A DNA stretch of 49,922 nucleotides from an uncultured Desulfosporosinus sp. (GCA_927405585.1 CAKMJS010000116.1:1-49922); one strand, 5' to 3'; shown: positions 34,101-45,213, counted from the stretch's first letter. Numbers and translations: made by a program. Notes: generated from the sequence alone by a model not told the origin.

Positions 34101-34523
34101 GAAGTTTGGGCCTTAGAAGCCTATGGAGCAGCGTATACTTTACAAGAAATCTTAACCGTTAAATCCGATGATGTCGTCGGACGTGTCAAGACCTATGAAG
34201 CGATTGTCAAAGGAGAGAATATCCCTGAACCGGGCATTCCGGAATCCTTTAAGGTTTTGATCAAGGAAATGCAGAGTTTAGGACTTGATGTTAGAGTCTT
34301 AGCAGCAGATGATCGAGAAATTGAGATCCATGACACCGATGAAGATATTACAGAAACCGCCAAGGAACTCGGCATTGATCTACATGAGGAACTTCTACCC
34401 CCAGCGACGCGAATTGTTGCCCTTGAGGATGAAGAGGAACTTGTAGACGAGGAGGATCCGCTCGATGAATTAAATGCGGAAGTCCTTGAGGAAGAAGATA
34501 TGGAGCTCGGCGATCTCAAATAG
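31137..34523 (+). CDS. rpoB: RNA polymerase subunit beta
   Basis: The 1128-residue subunit begins [20 protein letters not shown]. The rifampicin region reads [21 protein letters not shown] with [22 protein letters not shown], all wild-type positions, so the sequence predicts rifampicin sensitivity. [13 protein letters not shown] and [23 protein letters not shown] are the conserved catalytic-centre and C-terminal segments. The C-terminus is an acidic tail ([20 protein letters not shown]). GAGGGGTGAAACGTT precedes ATG 31137. rpoC follows after 27 nt. Confidence 0.98.
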   Translation: MFYPVKVGTRERWSYSRIREVLDMPNLIEIQQNSYRWFLDEGLRDMFRDISPIQDFTGNLVLEFIDYSLGEAKYQVEECKERDVTFAAPLRVKVRLINKETGEVKEQEVFMGDFPLMTDKGTFIINGAERVIVSQLVRSPGVYYAEQIDASGKKLYGATVIPNRGAWLEFETDINDNIFVRVDRTRKLPGTVLIRALGYASNGQILELFNDNEYIRATLERDNSESTEEALVEIYKRLRPGEPPTVDSARSLLEALFFDAKRYDLAKVGRYKLNKKLLDFQAPDDVPPMDIRHLTRGDIVACVKRMLALMDGQGHKDDIDHLGNRRLRSVGELLQNQFRIGLSRMERVVRERMTIQDVEVITPQVLINIRPVVAAIKEFFGSSQLSQFMDQTNPLAELTHKRRLSALGPGGLSRERAGFEVRDVHFSHYGRMCPVETPEGPNIGLIGSLATFGRINPYGFIEAPYRMADKENGRVTDEIHYLTADEEEQYVVAQANAPLDKDMNFVGEKIDGRHGADFVHVSPNHVDYMDVSPKQMVSIATALIPFLEHDDANRALMGSNMQRQAVPLLRTDSPYVGTGMEYKTAKDSGVCAITKQAGVVERSTADQIIITHDDGTTEKHKLLKYSRSNQGTCINQRPIVRKGEIVEAGQIIADGPSTDHGELALGHNVLVAFMTWEGYNYEDAILISEKLVREDYYTSIHIEEYESDARDTKLGPEEITRDIPNVGEDVLKDLDERGIIRIGAEVRPGDILVGKVTPKGETELTAEERLLRAIFGEKAREVRDTSLRVPHGEAGKIVDVKVFTRENGDELSPGVNQLVRVYIAQKRKISVGDKVAGRHGNKGVISRIMRQEDMPFMPDGTPIEIVLNPLGVPSRMNIGQVLETHLGWAAKALGIRIATPVFDGATEDDIFETLQKAGLPPDGKTLLYDGRTGDPFDSKITVGYMYVLKLHHLVDDKIHARSTGPYSLVTQQPLGGKAQFGGQRFGEMEVWALEAYGAAYTLQEILTVKSDDVVGRVKTYEAIVKGENIPEPGIPESFKVLIKEMQSLGLDVRVLAADDREIEIHDTDEDITETAKELGIDLHEELLPPATRIVALEDEEELVDEEDPLDELNAEVLEEEDMELGDLK

Positions 34524-34550
34524 TCCCCCGGACGAAAGGAGCGATAAGGA

Positions 34551-37500
34551 TTGCTAGACGTCAATAACTTCGACCGCATGCGAATCGGTTTAGCTTCTCC
34601 AGATATGATTCGTGAATGGTCATTTGGAGAAGTAAAGAAGCCAGAAACCATCAACTATCGGACCTTAAAACCGGAACGTGAAGGTTTATTTTGCGAGAAG
34701 ATTTTTGGTCCGACTCGGGACTGGGAATGCCACTGCGGGAAATATAAACGTGTTCGCTATAAAGGAATCGTATGTGACCGTTGTGGAGTTGAAGTGACCC
34801 GTTCTAAAGTTCGTCGTGAACGGATGGGGCACATTGTACTCGCTGCTCCAGTATCCCATATTTGGTATTTCAAAGGGATCCCGAGCCGCATGGGCTTACT
34901 TTTAGACATGTCCCCTCGTGCTTTGGAAAAAGTCCTCTATTTTGTCTCCTATATTGTGACTGATTCCGGAGACACATCGTTGATGAAGAAACAACTCCTG
35001 ACAGAAACGGAATATAGAGAATATCGGGATAAATACGGAGATCGTTTTAAAGCCAGCATGGGCGCAGAAGCCGTTAAACAATTGCTCGGTGAAATGAATT
35101 TAGACAAGCTTAACGATGAACTCCGAGTAGAATTAAAAGAAGTATCAGGACAGCGTAAAATTCGGGCGATTCGTCGTCTCGAAGTGGTCGAAGCTTTCAA
35201 AACGTCTGGGAACAGGCCGGAATGGATGATCATGGATGTCGTTCCAGTTATTCCGCCAGAATTGCGTCCCATGGTTCAATTGGATGGCGGCCGGTTTGCT
35301 ACGTCGGATCTTAATGATCTCTATCGCCGAGTCATTAATCGGAATAACCGTTTAAAGCGTCTGTTAGATCTTGGTGCACCGGACATCATTGTGCGCAATG
35401 AAAAAAGGATGCTCCAAGAAGCAGTGGATGCCTTGATTGATAATGGTCGTCGCGGACGTCCAGTAACAGGTCCGGGTAACCGACCTCTGAAATCTCTAAG
35501 CGATATGCTCAAGGGAAAACAAGGGCGGTTCAGGCAAAACCTGTTGGGAAAACGCGTAGATTATTCGGGACGCTCCGTTATTGTGGTTGGGCCAAACCTG
35601 AAACTTCATCAGTGTGGTCTTCCTAAAGAAATGGCCTTAGAACTATTTAAACCGTTTGTGATGAAGAAACTAGTTAATGAGGGCCATGCCCATAATATTA
35701 AGAGTGCCAAACGTATGGTTGAGAGAGTACGGCCAGAAGTGTGGGATGTCCTTGAAGAAGTAATCTCAGATCACCCCGTTTTGCTCAACCGGGCTCCAAC
35801 TCTTCACCGATTGGGAATTCAGGCCTTTGAACCGATCCTAGTAGAGGGCCGCGCTTTACAGATCCACCCCTTAGTTTGTACAGCGTATAACGCGGACTTT
35901 GACGGAGACCAAATGGCAGTGCACGTTCCCTTGTCAGCAGAAGCTCAGTCTGAAGCGAGATTGCTGATGTTAGCGTCACACAATATATTGAACCCTAAAG
36001 ACGGTCGGCCAGTGCAAACACCGACTCAGGATATGGTTTTGGGATCTTACTACTTAACCATGGAGCGTCCCGGTGCTTTTGGTGAAGGAAAGATATTTAA
36101 AGACTATAACGAAGCTGTCCTAGCGTATGATTCTAAGGCAGTTCACTTACAAGCCAGTATTAAAGTTCGTCGGAATGGTGTACTTTTGGAGACGACCGTG
36201 GGTCGCTTAATTTTCAATTCCGTCATTCCTCCCGAAATCGGATATTTCAATGAAGTGATTGGCAAGAAAGGTCTCGCCGACATCGTGGCCAAAACCTATC
36301 GTCGGTGTGGTTATGAAGCGACAGCCTCCTTATTAGACGGGCTGAAGAATCAAGGGTTTAAGTTTTCAACTCGGGCGGGAATGACCGTCGGCTTGACGGA
36401 CATCACGGTTCCTCAGGAAAAAGCGGAGATCCTCGCCAAAGCAGACGCAGCGGTTGCCAAAACAGAGCAACAATATCGCCGCGGTTTGATTACAGATGAA
36501 GAGCGTTATAACCTAGTTATCGATACTTGGGCGAAGGCCACAAAAACAGTGACCCAGGCATTAATGGATACACTTGATGTGTTTAATCCGGTGTACATGA
36601 TGGCAACATCTGGAGCCCGGGGTAATATCCAACAGTTAAGACAACTTGCAGGAATGCGGGGACTCATGGCTGATCCGTCGGGACGAACCATTGAGTTGCC
36701 GATTAAGGCAAACTTCCGCGAAGGTCTAACTGTTTTAGAGTACTTCATCTCCTCGCACGGTGCACGGAAAGGTCTGGCAGATACTGCCCTGCGTACAGCA
36801 GATTCAGGATATCTCACTCGTCGATTAGTGGACGTATCTCAAGATGTGATTGTGCGTGAAGAAGACTGCGGTACCTTAGTAGGCATCATGGTCGAAGATA
36901 TCAAAGACGGCCCTGAAATTATTGAACCTCTAATCGATCGACTGGTTGGACGCTTTGTCTTAGAAGACGTACTTCATCCGGAGACTGGAGAAGTACTTGC
37001 CTCACCTGAGTTTGAGATCACAGAGGAACAAGCGGAGGACATGGTTAAAGCCTTTGAATCCGCCATTATCCGCTCGGTGCTCACCTGTAAATCACGTTAT
37101 GGTGTCTGCAAGAAGTGCTACGGTCGCAATCTGGCAACCGGACGTCCGGTGGAAATGGGCGAGGCGGTTGGAATTATTGCAGCCCAATCCATTGGAGAAC
37201 CTGGAACTCAGCTGACAATGCGGACGTTCCATACCGGTGGAGTTGCGGGGGACGATATTACTCAAGGTCTACCACGGGTAGAAGAGCTGTTTGAAGCACG
37301 TAAACCAAAAGGGCAAGCGATCATCTCGGAAGCAGTCGGTAAGGTATCCATTAGTGAAGTGAAAGGGCGACGAGAAGTCGACCTCCTCACGGAAACTGAG
37401 GAACATTTAATCTACACCATCCCCTATGGATCAAGACTCTGTGTTAAAGAGGGTCAAATGGTCGAAGCAGGTGATGAGTTGACAGAAGGAAGCATTAACC

Positions 37501-37979
37501 CCCATGATATGCTAAAAGTCAAAGGACAACGCGGGGTTCAAGTCTATCTATTAGGTGAGGTTCAACGCGTCTATCGGCTTCAAGGGGTCGATATTAATGA
37601 CAAGCACATCGAAGTCATGGTTCGGCAGATGTTACGTAAGGTTAAAATTGATGATGCCGGAGATACAAGTCTGCTCCCTGGTGGTTTAATTGATATCTTT
37701 GACTTTCAGGACGAGAATACGAAAACGATTGCAGGCGGTGGAGAACCTGCAGTTGCTCACCCAGTCTTATTAGGGATTACAAAGGCCTCCCTCGCGACGG
37801 ATTCCTTCCTCTCTGCTGCTTCTTTCCAAGAAACAACTCGAGTTCTCACGGAAGCAGCTATCAAAGGAAAAGTTGATCCCTTACTCGGCTTAAAAGAGAA
37901 TGTGATCATCGGAAAACTAATTCCAGCTGGAACGGGCATGTCAAGGTATCGAACGATAAAAACTTTAGAAGTAAAATAG
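34551..37979 (+). CDS. rpoC: RNA polymerase subunit beta'
   Basis: The 1142-residue catalytic subunit starts at TTG 34551 after AAAGGAGCGATAAGGA. The N-terminal zinc ribbon is [20 protein letters not shown], the active-site Mg motif is [12 protein letters not shown], and the second zinc site is [13 protein letters not shown]. The trigger loop region contains [16 protein letters not shown]. No large lineage insertions are evident. The stop codon TAG abuts a two-hairpin repeat. Confidence 0.98.
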   Translation: MLDVNNFDRMRIGLASPDMIREWSFGEVKKPETINYRTLKPEREGLFCEKIFGPTRDWECHCGKYKRVRYKGIVCDRCGVEVTRSKVRRERMGHIVLAAPVSHIWYFKGIPSRMGLLLDMSPRALEKVLYFVSYIVTDSGDTSLMKKQLLTETEYREYRDKYGDRFKASMGAEAVKQLLGEMNLDKLNDELRVELKEVSGQRKIRAIRRLEVVEAFKTSGNRPEWMIMDVVPVIPPELRPMVQLDGGRFATSDLNDLYRRVINRNNRLKRLLDLGAPDIIVRNEKRMLQEAVDALIDNGRRGRPVTGPGNRPLKSLSDMLKGKQGRFRQNLLGKRVDYSGRSVIVVGPNLKLHQCGLPKEMALELFKPFVMKKLVNEGHAHNIKSAKRMVERVRPEVWDVLEEVISDHPVLLNRAPTLHRLGIQAFEPILVEGRALQIHPLVCTAYNADFDGDQMAVHVPLSAEAQSEARLLMLASHNILNPKDGRPVQTPTQDMVLGSYYLTMERPGAFGEGKIFKDYNEAVLAYDSKAVHLQASIKVRRNGVLLETTVGRLIFNSVIPPEIGYFNEVIGKKGLADIVAKTYRRCGYEATASLLDGLKNQGFKFSTRAGMTVGLTDITVPQEKAEILAKADAAVAKTEQQYRRGLITDEERYNLVIDTWAKATKTVTQALMDTLDVFNPVYMMATSGARGNIQQLRQLAGMRGLMADPSGRTIELPIKANFREGLTVLEYFISSHGARKGLADTALRTADSGYLTRRLVDVSQDVIVREEDCGTLVGIMVEDIKDGPEIIEPLIDRLVGRFVLEDVLHPETGEVLASPEFEITEEQAEDMVKAFESAIIRSVLTCKSRYGVCKKCYGRNLATGRPVEMGEAVGIIAAQSIGEPGTQLTMRTFHTGGVAGDDITQGLPRVEELFEARKPKGQAIISEAVGKVSISEVKGRREVDLLTETEEHLIYTIPYGSRLCVKEGQMVEAGDELTEGSINPHDMLKVKGQRGVQVYLLGEVQRVYRLQGVDINDKHIEVMVRQMLRKVKIDDAGDTSLLPGGLIDIFDFQDENTKTIAGGGEPAVAHPVLLGITKASLATDSFLSAASFQETTRVLTEAAIKGKVDPLLGLKENVIIGKLIPAGTGMSRYRTIKTLEVK

Positions 37980-38066
37980 TGAACTCGTTCAACTAAAGCT
38001 GTACATTGAGTTACCCGAAGTAGACTCTTAGATATAACTCCCACTTGCTGAAGTGGGAGTCTCATG
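37979..38066. repeat. Two-hairpin repeat at the rpoC stop codon
   Basis: GTGAACTCGTTCAACTAAAG matches the start of the radA copy at 18 of 20 positions or better. Hairpin 2 is near 38037-38061, ACTCCCCACTT with AAGTGGGAGT and one bulged C. The middle shares GACTCTTA-like sequence with GCTCTAAGACT of the radA copy. Confidence 0.8.
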
Positions 38067-38081
38067 ATTGGATAAAATTAT

Positions 38082-38109
38082 TGACATGCAAGATCTCTAA
38101 TGCTAAAAT
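38082..38109 (+). promoter_or_regulatory. Candidate promoter of the L7Ae-type gene and str operon
   Basis: TTGACA (38082-38087) and TAAAAT (38104-38109) with a 16-nt spacer. Confidence 0.65.
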
Positions 38110-38141
38110 ACTATAGTGTGATTAAGGGGGAAAGCATTTTG

Positions 38142-38393
38142 ATGCTTGATGAAACCTTCAAAAACGCCAAACATAAAACAGTTGGCTTAAAACAAACCCA
38201 ACGTGCCCTGGAAAAAGGACTCGTCAGACGGTTGTTTACAGCGAACGATGCTGAACCACATGTTCTCCGTTCGATTATAGAATGGTGCTCAAACCATAAT
38301 GTAGAGCGAATTGAGGTTCCAACTATGAAGGAACTCGGGAAAGCATGCGGGATCGAAGTAGGCACAGCGGCCGCTGCCATTTTAGTAGACTAG
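38142..38393 (+). CDS. rplGB: Ribosomal L7Ae/L30e-like protein (YbxF type)
   Basis: Small kink-turn RNA-binding protein of 83 residues. Visible are KTVGLKQTQRALEKGLVRRLFTAND (key residues VGLKQTQRA and ALEKG), VPTMKELGKACGIEVGTAAAAIL. In Bacillus, YbxF lies between rpoC and rpsL and binds kink-turn RNAs, and the same location supports the call. ATG 38142 and TTG 38139 are adjacent; AAGGGGG at 38124-38130 could serve either. The open frame back to 38100 overlaps the promoter and is unlikely. Confidence 0.9.
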   Translation: MLDETFKNAKHKTVGLKQTQRALEKGLVRRLFTANDAEPHVLRSIIEWCSNHNVERIEVPTMKELGKACGIEVGTAAAAILVD

Positions 38394-38429
38394 TGACGAG
38401 CAAGGCGTAAGTATCGTAGTGTAGGGTTT

Positions 38430-38464
38430 GGAATTGCTTGCTAAATGCTGTTGCAAGCAATTCC
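38430..38464 (+). promoter_or_regulatory. 12-bp hairpin in the rpsL leader
   Basis: GGAATTGCTTGC (38430-38441) and GCAAGCAATTCC (38453-38464) are exact complements around an 11-nt loop, with only TTG after it. It may protect the 5' end, attenuate transcription or bind a ribosomal protein such as S7; the sequence does not decide. Confidence 0.5.
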
Positions 38465-38499
38465 TTGTATACTGATCTGATCAGAAAGGAGGTAGAGAC

Positions 38500-38919
38500 A
38501 TGCCGACAATTAATCAACTTATCCGTAATGGACGTGCCTCAATCGCGCAAAAATCAACAGCTCCAGCTTTACAGTGGGGCTATAACTCTCTTAAGCGAAA
38601 GCAATATCCATCAGGAGGGTCTCCTCAAAAACGTGGAGTTTGTATCAGAGTTTATACGACAACTCCTAAAAAACCTAACTCAGCACTTCGAAAAGTTGCT
38701 CGTGTTCGTTTAACTAATGGATTTGAGGTAACCACTTACATCCCAGGCGTTGGACATAACTTACAAGAACACTCCGTGGTGCTCATTCGTGGTGGTCGTG
38801 TTAAGGACATCCCGGGCGTACGTTATCACGTAATTCGTGGCGCATTAGACACAACTGCTGTTCAAAAACGCGCGCAAGGTCGCTCAAAATACGGAGCAAA
38901 ACGTCCGAAAAAAGCTTAA
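38500..38919 (+). CDS. rpsL: 30S ribosomal protein S12
   Basis: Decoding-centre protein of 139 residues with the Firmicutes-type N-terminal insertion ([14 protein letters not shown]). The segment [21 protein letters not shown] carries the wild-type Lys of the streptomycin site, and [26 protein letters not shown] is the C-terminal motif. AAAGGAGGT precedes ATG 38500. First gene of the str cluster. Confidence 0.98.
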   Translation: MPTINQLIRNGRASIAQKSTAPALQWGYNSLKRKQYPSGGSPQKRGVCIRVYTTTPKKPNSALRKVARVRLTNGFEVTTYIPGVGHNLQEHSVVLIRGGRVKDIPGVRYHVIRGALDTTAVQKRAQGRSKYGAKRPKKA

Positions 38920-38965
38920 TCTACGCTAAATACGTTTAAAATTACGTTACAAAGGAGGTAAACTA

Positions 38966-39436
38966 ATGCCACGTAAAGGATATATCGGAAAACGCGATGT
39001 ACTGCCTGATCCGATTTATAAGAATCAAACTCTAACTAAGTTTATTAACCAAATTATGTTAGATGGTAAAAAGGGAACGGCAGAGGCTATTTGCTATAGT
39101 GCCTTTAATATGATTCAGGAAAAGTCTGGTAAAGACCCAATCGAAGTCTTTGGTACCGCGTTGAAAAACGTGATGCCGGTATTGGAAGTAAAGGCTCGCC
39201 GTGTCGGCGGAGCGAATTATCAAGTGCCTATCGAAGTGCGTGCAGATCGACGTACTACACTCGGACTGCGTTGGTTGGTCACGATGGCGCGCAAGCGCGG
39301 CGAAAAAACCATGCAGGAAAAGATTGCTGGAGAGTTACTCGATGCATCGAATAATACAGGCGGTTCTGTCAAGAAAAAAGAGGATATGCATAAAATGGCA
39401 GAGGCTAATAAGGCTTTTGCGCATTACAAATGGTAG
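38966..39436 (+). CDS. rpsG: 30S ribosomal protein S7
   Basis: Primary 16S-binding protein that nucleates the small-subunit head. The product begins [18 protein letters not shown] and has 156 residues, with [30 protein letters not shown] and [13 protein letters not shown]. In str operons S7 is a translational repressor. AAAGGAGGT lies seven bases before ATG 38966. Confidence 0.98.
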   Translation: MPRKGYIGKRDVLPDPIYKNQTLTKFINQIMLDGKKGTAEAICYSAFNMIQEKSGKDPIEVFGTALKNVMPVLEVKARRVGGANYQVPIEVRADRRTTLGLRWLVTMARKRGEKTMQEKIAGELLDASNNTGGSVKKKEDMHKMAEANKAFAHYKW

Positions 39437-39475
39437 TTTGATGCATACTGATTTTGACAGAAAGGGGGAATCACA

Positions 39476-41554
39476 GTGGCAAGAGCATTTTCACTAGACA
39501 ATACTCGCAATATCGGAATTATGGCGCACATTGATGCGGGAAAAACAACGGTAACTGAACGAATTCTTTTCTACACAGGCCGAGTGCATAAAATTGGTGA
39601 AGTACATGATGGCGCTGCAACCATGGACTGGATGATCCAGGAGCAAGAACGCGGCATCACTATTACTTCTGCGGCTACGACTTGTGAATGGAGAAATAAT
39701 CGTGTTAACATTATTGACACACCAGGGCACGTGGACTTCACCGTAGAAGTCGAACGATCTCTACGTGTGCTTGACGGCGCAGTCGCTGTGTTTTGTTCAG
39801 TTGGTGGGGTAGAACCTCAATCCGAAACCGTTTGGCGACAAGCGGATAAATACAAAGTCCCTCGGATTGCGTATATTAACAAAATGGACCGCTTAGGAGC
39901 CGATTTTTTCCGTGGTGTGTCGATGATCAAAGAACGATTGGGAGCAAATCCTGTTCCTATTCAGTTGCCAATCGGGAGTGAAGATCAATTCAAAGGGATC
40001 GTGGATTTGGTGTCCATGACATCAACCATCTATACGGATGACTTAGGCACGACCGAAACTCACGATGCGATCACAGAAGACTTAGTCGAATTAGCCAATG
40101 AGTATCATGATAAACTGGTTGAAGCAGTCGCTGAGACGAGTGAAGAACTCATGATGAAGTATCTCGAAGGGGTAGAAATTACAGAGCAAGAAATTCGTGA
40201 CGGCATACGCCGTGGCGTTATCGGGAACAAGTTCATCCCGGTTCTGTGTGGATCTGCTTTCAAGAATAAAGGAGTGCAACCACTCCTTGATGCCGTTGTC
40301 GATTACATGCCTTCGCCACTCGATGTACCACCTATCATGGGTGTACATCCTGAAACTGGGGCAGAAGATCATAGAACAGCTTCGGACAGCGAACCCTTCG
40401 CCGCCTTGGCTTTCAAGATTATGTCTGACCCATTCGTGGGTAAATTGGCATTTTTCAGGACGTATTCTGGTGTGTTGAGTTCAGGCTCTTATGTTTACAA
40501 CTCAACTAAAGGCAAGAGAGAACGTATTGGACGTATTCTTCAAATGCATGCTAATCACCGTGAAGATATTTCTGAGGTGCGTTCTGGAGATATTGCAGCC
40601 GCAATTGGTCTGAAAGACACTACAACGGGTGACACTCTCTGCGATGAGAAGACACCGATTATCCTCGAGAAAATGGTGTTCCCTGAGCCTGTCATCTCAG
40701 TAGCGATTGAGCCTAAGACGAAAGTCGACCAGGAAAAAATGGGTGGTGCACTCTCTCGTCTGGCGGAAGAAGATCCGACCTTTAGAATGCATACCGATAC
40801 AGAAACTGGACAGACGATTATCGAAGGAATGGGCGAGCTTCATCTTGAGATCATTGTTGACCGCTTACAGCGCGAATTCAAAGTTCAATGTGATGTAGGA
40901 CGTCCGCAAGTTGCGTACAAGGAAACCATTCGCAAGACTGTCAAATCCGAGGGGAAATTCGTTCGTCAGTCTGGTGGTCGTGGACAATACGGGCACTGCT
41001 GGATTGAACTTATGCCACTCGAACCAGGAAGCGGTTTTGAGTTCGTCAACAAAGTGGTTGGGGGAGTTATTCCTAGAGAATATATTAACCCAATCGGTGC
41101 AGGTATCCAAGAAGCCTTACAAAATGGTATCTTGGCCGGATATCCTGTTCTCGACTTGCGTGCTACCGTCTACGACGGTTCTTACCACGACGTCGACTCT
41201 TCGGAGATGGCCTTTAAAATTGCTGGATCAATGGCCTTTAAAGCGGGTGCACTCAAAGCAGATCCTGCGATCATTGAGCCTGTCTTTAAAGTTGAAGTGA
41301 CTGTTCCTGAGGCTTACATGGGAGACGTGATTGGAGATTTAAGTTCACGTCGAGGACGGATTGAAGGAATGGAAGCACGTGGAAATGCACAAATCGTTCG
41401 AGGATTTGTACCTCTTTCCGAAATGTTCGGCTATTCAACAGATCTACGTTCCGCCACACAAGGACGAGGGACCTATGTGATGCAGTTCGACCACTACGAA
41501 GAAGTGCCTAAAGGCATTGCCGAAGGCATCATCGCCAAACGCCAAGGCGCCTAA
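39476..41554 (+). CDS. fusA: Elongation factor G
   Basis: Translocase GTPase of 692 residues starting at GTG 39476 after AAAGGGGGAA. GTPase motifs are AHIDAGKTT, switch I region [19 protein letters not shown] and NKMDRLGA. Domain IV includes [12 protein letters not shown], and domain V ends with [18 protein letters not shown]. Domains and length are canonical. A short heptamer repeat begins at its stop codon. Confidence 0.98.
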   Translation: MARAFSLDNTRNIGIMAHIDAGKTTVTERILFYTGRVHKIGEVHDGAATMDWMIQEQERGITITSAATTCEWRNNRVNIIDTPGHVDFTVEVERSLRVLDGAVAVFCSVGGVEPQSETVWRQADKYKVPRIAYINKMDRLGADFFRGVSMIKERLGANPVPIQLPIGSEDQFKGIVDLVSMTSTIYTDDLGTTETHDAITEDLVELANEYHDKLVEAVAETSEELMMKYLEGVEITEQEIRDGIRRGVIGNKFIPVLCGSAFKNKGVQPLLDAVVDYMPSPLDVPPIMGVHPETGAEDHRTASDSEPFAALAFKIMSDPFVGKLAFFRTYSGVLSSGSYVYNSTKGKRERIGRILQMHANHREDISEVRSGDIAAAIGLKDTTTGDTLCDEKTPIILEKMVFPEPVISVAIEPKTKVDQEKMGGALSRLAEEDPTFRMHTDTETGQTIIEGMGELHLEIIVDRLQREFKVQCDVGRPQVAYKETIRKTVKSEGKFVRQSGGRGQYGHCWIELMPLEPGSGFEFVNKVVGGVIPREYINPIGAGIQEALQNGILAGYPVLDLRATVYDGSYHDVDSSEMAFKIAGSMAFKAGALKADPAIIEPVFKVEVTVPEAYMGDVIGDLSSRRGRIEGMEARGNAQIVRGFVPLSEMFGYSTDLRSATQGRGTYVMQFDHYEEVPKGIAEGIIAKRQGA

Positions 41555-41588
41555 GCGAGGTTCGAGGTTCGACAAGCGAAGTTCGATA
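41555..41588. repeat. Short heptamer array between fusA and tuf
   Basis: GCGAGGTTCGAGGTTCGACAAGCGAAGTTCGATA-type sequence, best read as CGAGGTT, CGAGGTT, CGACAAG, CGAAGTT, starting directly after the fusA stop. It is the shortest member of the family seen at 10594 and 19184. Only individual 7-nt units are claimed. Confidence 0.65.
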
Positions 41589-41634
41589 CCTTGCTGAATT
41601 ATAGAGATATTATTATTTTAAGGGAGTGATAAAA

Positions 41635-42837
41635 ATGGGAAAAGCTAAATTTGAACGTACTAAACCACATGTTAACGTTGGAACCATTGGTCACGTCGAT
41701 CATGGTAAAACCACCACAACAGCGGCAATCACCGTTTGTCTCTCTAAAACCGGTGGCGCAGTAGCCACGGCCTTTGATCAAATTGACAAAGCTCCAGAAG
41801 AGCGCGAGCGTGGAATCACGATCTCCACTGCCCACGTTGAGTATGAAACTTCAGCGCGTCACTATGCACACGTGGACTGCCCAGGCCACGCGGACTATGT
41901 TAAAAACATGATCACTGGTGCAGCTCAAATGGACGGAGCAATCCTCTGCGTGTCTGCTGCTGACGGTCCAATGCCACAAACTCGCGAACACATCCTCTTG
42001 GCTCGCCAAGTAGGTGTTCCGACGATTGTTGTTTGGCTGAACAAACGAGACATGGTAGACGATGAGGAACTCATTGAACTCGTCGAAATGGAAATTCGTG
42101 AACTTCTCACAATGTACGAGTTTGATGGCGACAATACCCCCATCATTCCTGGTTCAGGCCTCAAAGCACTGCAATGCGGTTGCGGGACACGCGAATGTGA
42201 ATGGTGTGGAGATATTTGGAAACTGATGGATGCTGTCGATTCCTTCATTCCAACTCCTGAGCGCGACACAGACAAACCTTTCTTGATGCCTATTGAGGAT
42301 GTCTTCACGATTACTGGTCGAGGCACCGTGGCGACAGGTCGTGTTGATCGCGGAAGGGTTAAAGTCGGAGACGAAGTTGAAATTGTTGGTTTGACAGATA
42401 CATCTCGCAAGACCATTGTCACCGGAGTAGAAATGTTCCGTAAACTTCTTGACTCGGCACAAGCAGGCGATAACATCGGTGCGCTTCTCCGTGGCGTTGA
42501 GCGTAAAGACATCGAGCGTGGACAAGTTTTGGCTAAGTTCGGTTCCATTAAACCTCATACAAAGTTTTCGGGTGAGGTTTATATCTTGAATAAAGAAGAG
42601 GGCGGACGACATACTCCATTTTTCCACAACTATCGTCCCCAATTCTACTTCCGTACTACGGACGTTACAGGGGTTATCACGCTTCCAGAGGGTACTGAAA
42701 TGGTTATGCCGGGAGACCGCGTGACGATTGATGTTGAACTTATCACCCCAATCGCTATGGAAGAAGGACTGCGTTTTGCTATCCGCGAGGGTGGCCGCAC
42801 CGTTGGTTCAGGTATTGTTGCTAAAATCAATACCTAA
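41635..42837 (+). CDS. tuf: Elongation factor Tu with a four-cysteine insertion
   Basis: Delivers aminoacyl-tRNA to the ribosome; 400 residues from ATG 41635 (AAGGGAGTG upstream). GTPase motifs are [17 protein letters not shown] and [10 protein letters not shown]. Where many EF-Tu proteins read SALKALEGD, this one reads [20 protein letters not shown], giving Cys 181, 183, 188 and 191 in the pattern C-x-C-x4-C-x2-C, a plausible zinc knuckle at the end of the G domain. I recall similar insertions in related Clostridia. Domains 2 and 3 are normal. Confidence 0.97.
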   Translation: MGKAKFERTKPHVNVGTIGHVDHGKTTTTAAITVCLSKTGGAVATAFDQIDKAPEERERGITISTAHVEYETSARHYAHVDCPGHADYVKNMITGAAQMDGAILCVSAADGPMPQTREHILLARQVGVPTIVVWLNKRDMVDDEELIELVEMEIRELLTMYEFDGDNTPIIPGSGLKALQCGCGTRECEWCGDIWKLMDAVDSFIPTPERDTDKPFLMPIEDVFTITGRGTVATGRVDRGRVKVGDEVEIVGLTDTSRKTIVTGVEMFRKLLDSAQAGDNIGALLRGVERKDIERGQVLAKFGSIKPHTKFSGEVYILNKEEGGRHTPFFHNYRPQFYFRTTDVTGVITLPEGTEMVMPGDRVTIDVELITPIAMEEGLRFAIREGGRTVGSGIVAKINT

Positions 42838-42855
42838 TCAGAACTTGAAGATCAA

Positions 42856-42887
42856 AGTAGAGAGGCAGAGAATTCTTCCTCTCTACT
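42856..42887 (+). terminator. Hairpin after tuf, weak terminator or attenuator
   Basis: AGTAGAGAGG (42856-42865) pairs with CCTCTCTACT (42878-42887). Only A and mixed bases follow, so readthrough into rpsJ is likely. The rest of the gap to 43069 contains small hairpins (CAGCTAAAGCTG near 42897, TTGAGTATAGTACTCAA near 42919, CCCGTGAGACGGG near 43029) and no gene. Confidence 0.5.
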
Positions 42888-43069
42888 ATCACGAGTCAGC
42901 TAAAGCTGCGCTGGACCATTGAGTATAGTACTCAACCGGCCTCTAGGCTCTGACTTATGATTTCTATCAATGGCGTAGAAGGTTGCTGAGCAGGTGACTC
43001 CGCTTGTAGCAGGGAATTTTTACGCTCGAACCCGTGAGACGGGAAATATGAGGAGGTAGGTATTAACTT

Positions 43070-43375
43070 ATGAGTCAAAAAATTAGGATTCGCCTGAAAG
43101 CCTTTGACCACAAAACTCTTGACCAATCCGCTGAACGAATCGTAGAAACTGCTAAGCGGACCGGAGCACAGGTCAGTGGACCAATTCCCCTACCGACAGA
43201 GAAAAGCATCTATACTATTTTACGCTCTCCACATGTCAATAAGGATTCTCGTGAGCAGTTTGAGATGCGAACTCATAAACGTCTGATTGATATTTTAGAG
43301 CCTACACCCAAAACCGTGGATGCTCTAATGCGTTTAGATTTACCAGCTGGTGTGGACATCGAAATCAAGCTATAA
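43070..43375 (+). CDS. rpsJ: 30S ribosomal protein S10 (NusE)
   Basis: Small-subunit head protein and NusB partner in antitermination; 101 residues. Features are [56 protein letters not shown] (core PIPLPTE and [13 protein letters not shown]) and [22 protein letters not shown] precedes ATG 43070. It opens the S10 cluster but is separated from rplC by a REP and a promoter-like site. Confidence 0.98.
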   Translation: MSQKIRIRLKAFDHKTLDQSAERIVETAKRTGAQVSGPIPLPTEKSIYTILRSPHVNKDSREQFEMRTHKRLIDILEPTPKTVDALMRLDLPAGVDIEIKL

Positions 43376-43376
43376 T

Positions 43377-43404
43377 GTAGGGGCAATTCATGAATTGCCC
43401 GTAC
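43377..43404. repeat. REP-like palindrome, copy 10
   Basis: GTAGGGGCAATTCA and TGAATTGCCCGTAC with a G-G mismatch at position 4, as in copy 6. It begins 2 nt after the rpsJ stop. Confidence 0.9.
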
Positions 43405-43417
43405 ACTAATTAATGGT

Positions 43418-43431
43418 AGAATTGCCCGTAC
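43418..43431. repeat. REP right half-copy
   Basis: AGAATTGCCCGTAC matches the right arm of copy 10; the left arm is missing. Confidence 0.65.
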
Positions 43432-43440
43432 AGTTTTTCT

Positions 43441-43469
43441 TTGATTTTTAAGTAGCCAATCATTATATA
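43441..43469 (+). promoter_or_regulatory. Candidate promoter of rplC and downstream genes
   Basis: TTGATT (43441-43446) and TATATA (43464-43469) with a 17-nt spacer; a second TATACT at 43476 is also possible. It would restore transcription below the REP insertion. Confidence 0.5.
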
Positions 43470-43616
43470 CTGTGATATACTGTCGTTATGTTTGCTGCGA
43501 GAAACACCCGGCAGCGTGGAGTAGTTGCCGAGTGAATTGCGACAAAATAAATAAAACGACGCTCTCGTGCTCCGGAATGATCTGGCGCACTTCAAAGCGT
43601 TTAGGAGGTGGCATTC

Positions 43617-44246
43617 GTGTCAAAAGGAATTTTAGGTAAAAAAATCGGTATGACCCAGATTTTCACAGCGGAAGGTAAGGTAGTTCCGGTCACAGTGGTC
43701 GAAGCGGGTCCTTGCCCAGTGGTCCAGAAGAAAACTGTAGCGACCGATGGCTACAACGCAATTCAGCTTGGATTCTCAGTTCTTCGCGAAAGCTTAAGCA
43801 ATAAGCCGCGCAAAGGACACTTCCAAAAGGCTTCACTGAAGCCAATGAGGTATGTTCGAGAGTTTAAGGTGAGTGATGTTGAGAGTTATGAAATCGGCCA
43901 AGAAGTCAAAGTGGATTTATTCACGGTGGGTGACAAAATTGATGTTGTCGGCAAGTCGAAGGGAAAAGGATTCGCAGGAATGATTAAGCGTCATAATGCT
44001 AGTCGTGGACCAATGGCTCATGGGTCGAAATATCATCGTCGTACAGGTTCCCTTGGCGCGAAGGGCCCGGCTCGAGTATTTAAAGGTCGTGAGCTACCCG
44101 GACGTATGGGTGGCGAACGTGTTACAATACAAAACCTGGAAGTCGTGCGAGTGGATACTGAGAAAAACCTGATCTTAATCAGGGGATGTGTCCCCGGCGC
44201 GAATAAATCGTTGCTCATTCTGAAGCCTTCTGTCAAGGCGAAGTAA
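43617..44246 (+). CDS. rplC: 50S ribosomal protein L3
   Basis: Early assembly protein near the peptidyl transferase centre; 209 residues. It has [43 protein letters not shown], and [12 protein letters not shown] with [19 protein letters not shown]. The open frame starts at GTG 43608, which is part of the site AGGAGGTG; GTG 43617 is 8 nt from AGGAGG and gives the normal N-terminus. Confidence 0.97.
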   Translation: MSKGILGKKIGMTQIFTAEGKVVPVTVVEAGPCPVVQKKTVATDGYNAIQLGFSVLRESLSNKPRKGHFQKASLKPMRYVREFKVSDVESYEIGQEVKVDLFTVGDKIDVVGKSKGKGFAGMIKRHNASRGPMAHGSKYHRRTGSLGAKGPARVFKGRELPGRMGGERVTIQNLEVVRVDTEKNLILIRGCVPGANKSLLILKPSVKAK

Positions 44247-44269
44247 CACTGAGAAAGGAGGAATAAGCA

Positions 44270-44893
44270 ATGCCGAAAGTTCAAGTATTAGATATGCAAG
44301 GTGCAGCTGTCGGTGAGATCGAACTCAGCGAAAGCGTGTTTGGAATTACCCCGAATATCCATGTACTTCACTCAGCAGTAGTGTCACAACTCGCTGGAGC
44401 AAGGCGAGGCACTCAATCTGCCTTGTTACGCGGAGAAGTACGCGGAGGTGGGCGCAAACCATGGCGTCAAAAAGGAACAGGACGTGCGCGTTCTGGTAGC
44501 ACACGCTCCCCATTGTGGAGAGGCGGTGGCGTTGTCTTCGCACCCAAACCACGCAAGTACGGTTTCAAATTACCTAAAAAAGTTCGCCGATTGGCTTTGC
44601 ACTCGGCACTTTCTTCGAAGGTTATGGAGCAACAGTTGATTGTCTTGGATGTACTGAGCATGGGTGAAGCAAAAACCCGTGAATTCGTGAAAGTACTCAA
44701 AGCGCTTCATATAGACAAGAAGGCCATGATTGTGATGGATGATGTGGATGAGGCGGTACAACGGTGCGCTCGAAATATCGAGGGTGTTAAAACAACGGAT
44801 GTTGCGGGAATGAATGTTGTTGATCTACTCAACTATGATGTTCTGGTCATGACCAAAGCAGCAGTAACTAAGACAGAGGAGGTGTTAGCGTAA
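44270..44893 (+). CDS. rplD: 50S ribosomal protein L4
   Basis: Lines the exit tunnel with an extended loop; 207 residues. The loop reads [34 protein letters not shown], of which [17 protein letters not shown] is the diagnostic core, followed by [25 protein letters not shown] precedes ATG 44270. Its stop shares one base with the rplW start (TAATG), a coupled junction. Confidence 0.97.
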   Translation: MPKVQVLDMQGAAVGEIELSESVFGITPNIHVLHSAVVSQLAGARRGTQSALLRGEVRGGGRKPWRQKGTGRARSGSTRSPLWRGGGVVFAPKPRKYGFKLPKKVRRLALHSALSSKVMEQQLIVLDVLSMGEAKTREFVKVLKALHIDKKAMIVMDDVDEAVQRCARNIEGVKTTDVAGMNVVDLLNYDVLVMTKAAVTKTEEVLA

Positions 44894-45180
44894 TGCGCGA
44901 TGCACGTGATGTCCTCAAAAGTCCGGTCATCTCAGAGAAGTCTGTAGGGCTAGTCGAGGAGAATAAATACTCCTTCTGGGTCAATCCTGCAGCCAATAAA
45001 ATCGAAATCAAAGCAGCGGTAGAAAAGATGTTTAAAGTCTCGGTTGTCGAACTCCATACCATGAGTGTCAAAGGCAAAGAGAAGCGGGTTGGCAAGTATG
45101 TTGGAAAAACATCGAACCGCAAAAAAGCGATTGCTACGCTTAAAGCTGGAGATAAGATTGAAAACTTCGCGGGCCTGTAA
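44893..45180 (+). CDS. rplW: 50S ribosomal protein L23
   Basis: Tunnel-exit protein that docks trigger factor and SRP; 95 residues. Features are DVLKSPVISEKSVGLVEENKY (core SPVISEKS), YSFWVNPAANKIEIKAAVEKMF and RKKAIATLKAGDKI. ATG 44893 overlaps the rplD stop by one base, with GAGGTG upstream inside rplD. Confidence 0.97.
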   Translation: MRDARDVLKSPVISEKSVGLVEENKYSFWVNPAANKIEIKAAVEKMFKVSVVELHTMSVKGKEKRVGKYVGKTSNRKKAIATLKAGDKIENFAGL

Positions 45181-45213
45181 GCAGCTTGAAGCAAAGGAGG
45201 ATAATGAAAACCG

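Noticed and set aside
34193-34654. 153-residue minus-strand frame across the rpoB-rpoC junction
   Set aside because: Long serine runs mirror the acidic GAA/GAG-rich rpoB tail. No independent support.
41925-42548. 207-residue minus-strand frame opposite tuf
   Set aside because: It is Ser/Arg/Thr-rich low-complexity sequence, as expected for a frame antisense to a highly expressed gene, and has no ribosome site.
42893-42960. Further copy of the two-hairpin repeat after tuf
   Set aside because: Only CAGCTAAAGCTG matches; the start and second hairpin are not recognisable.
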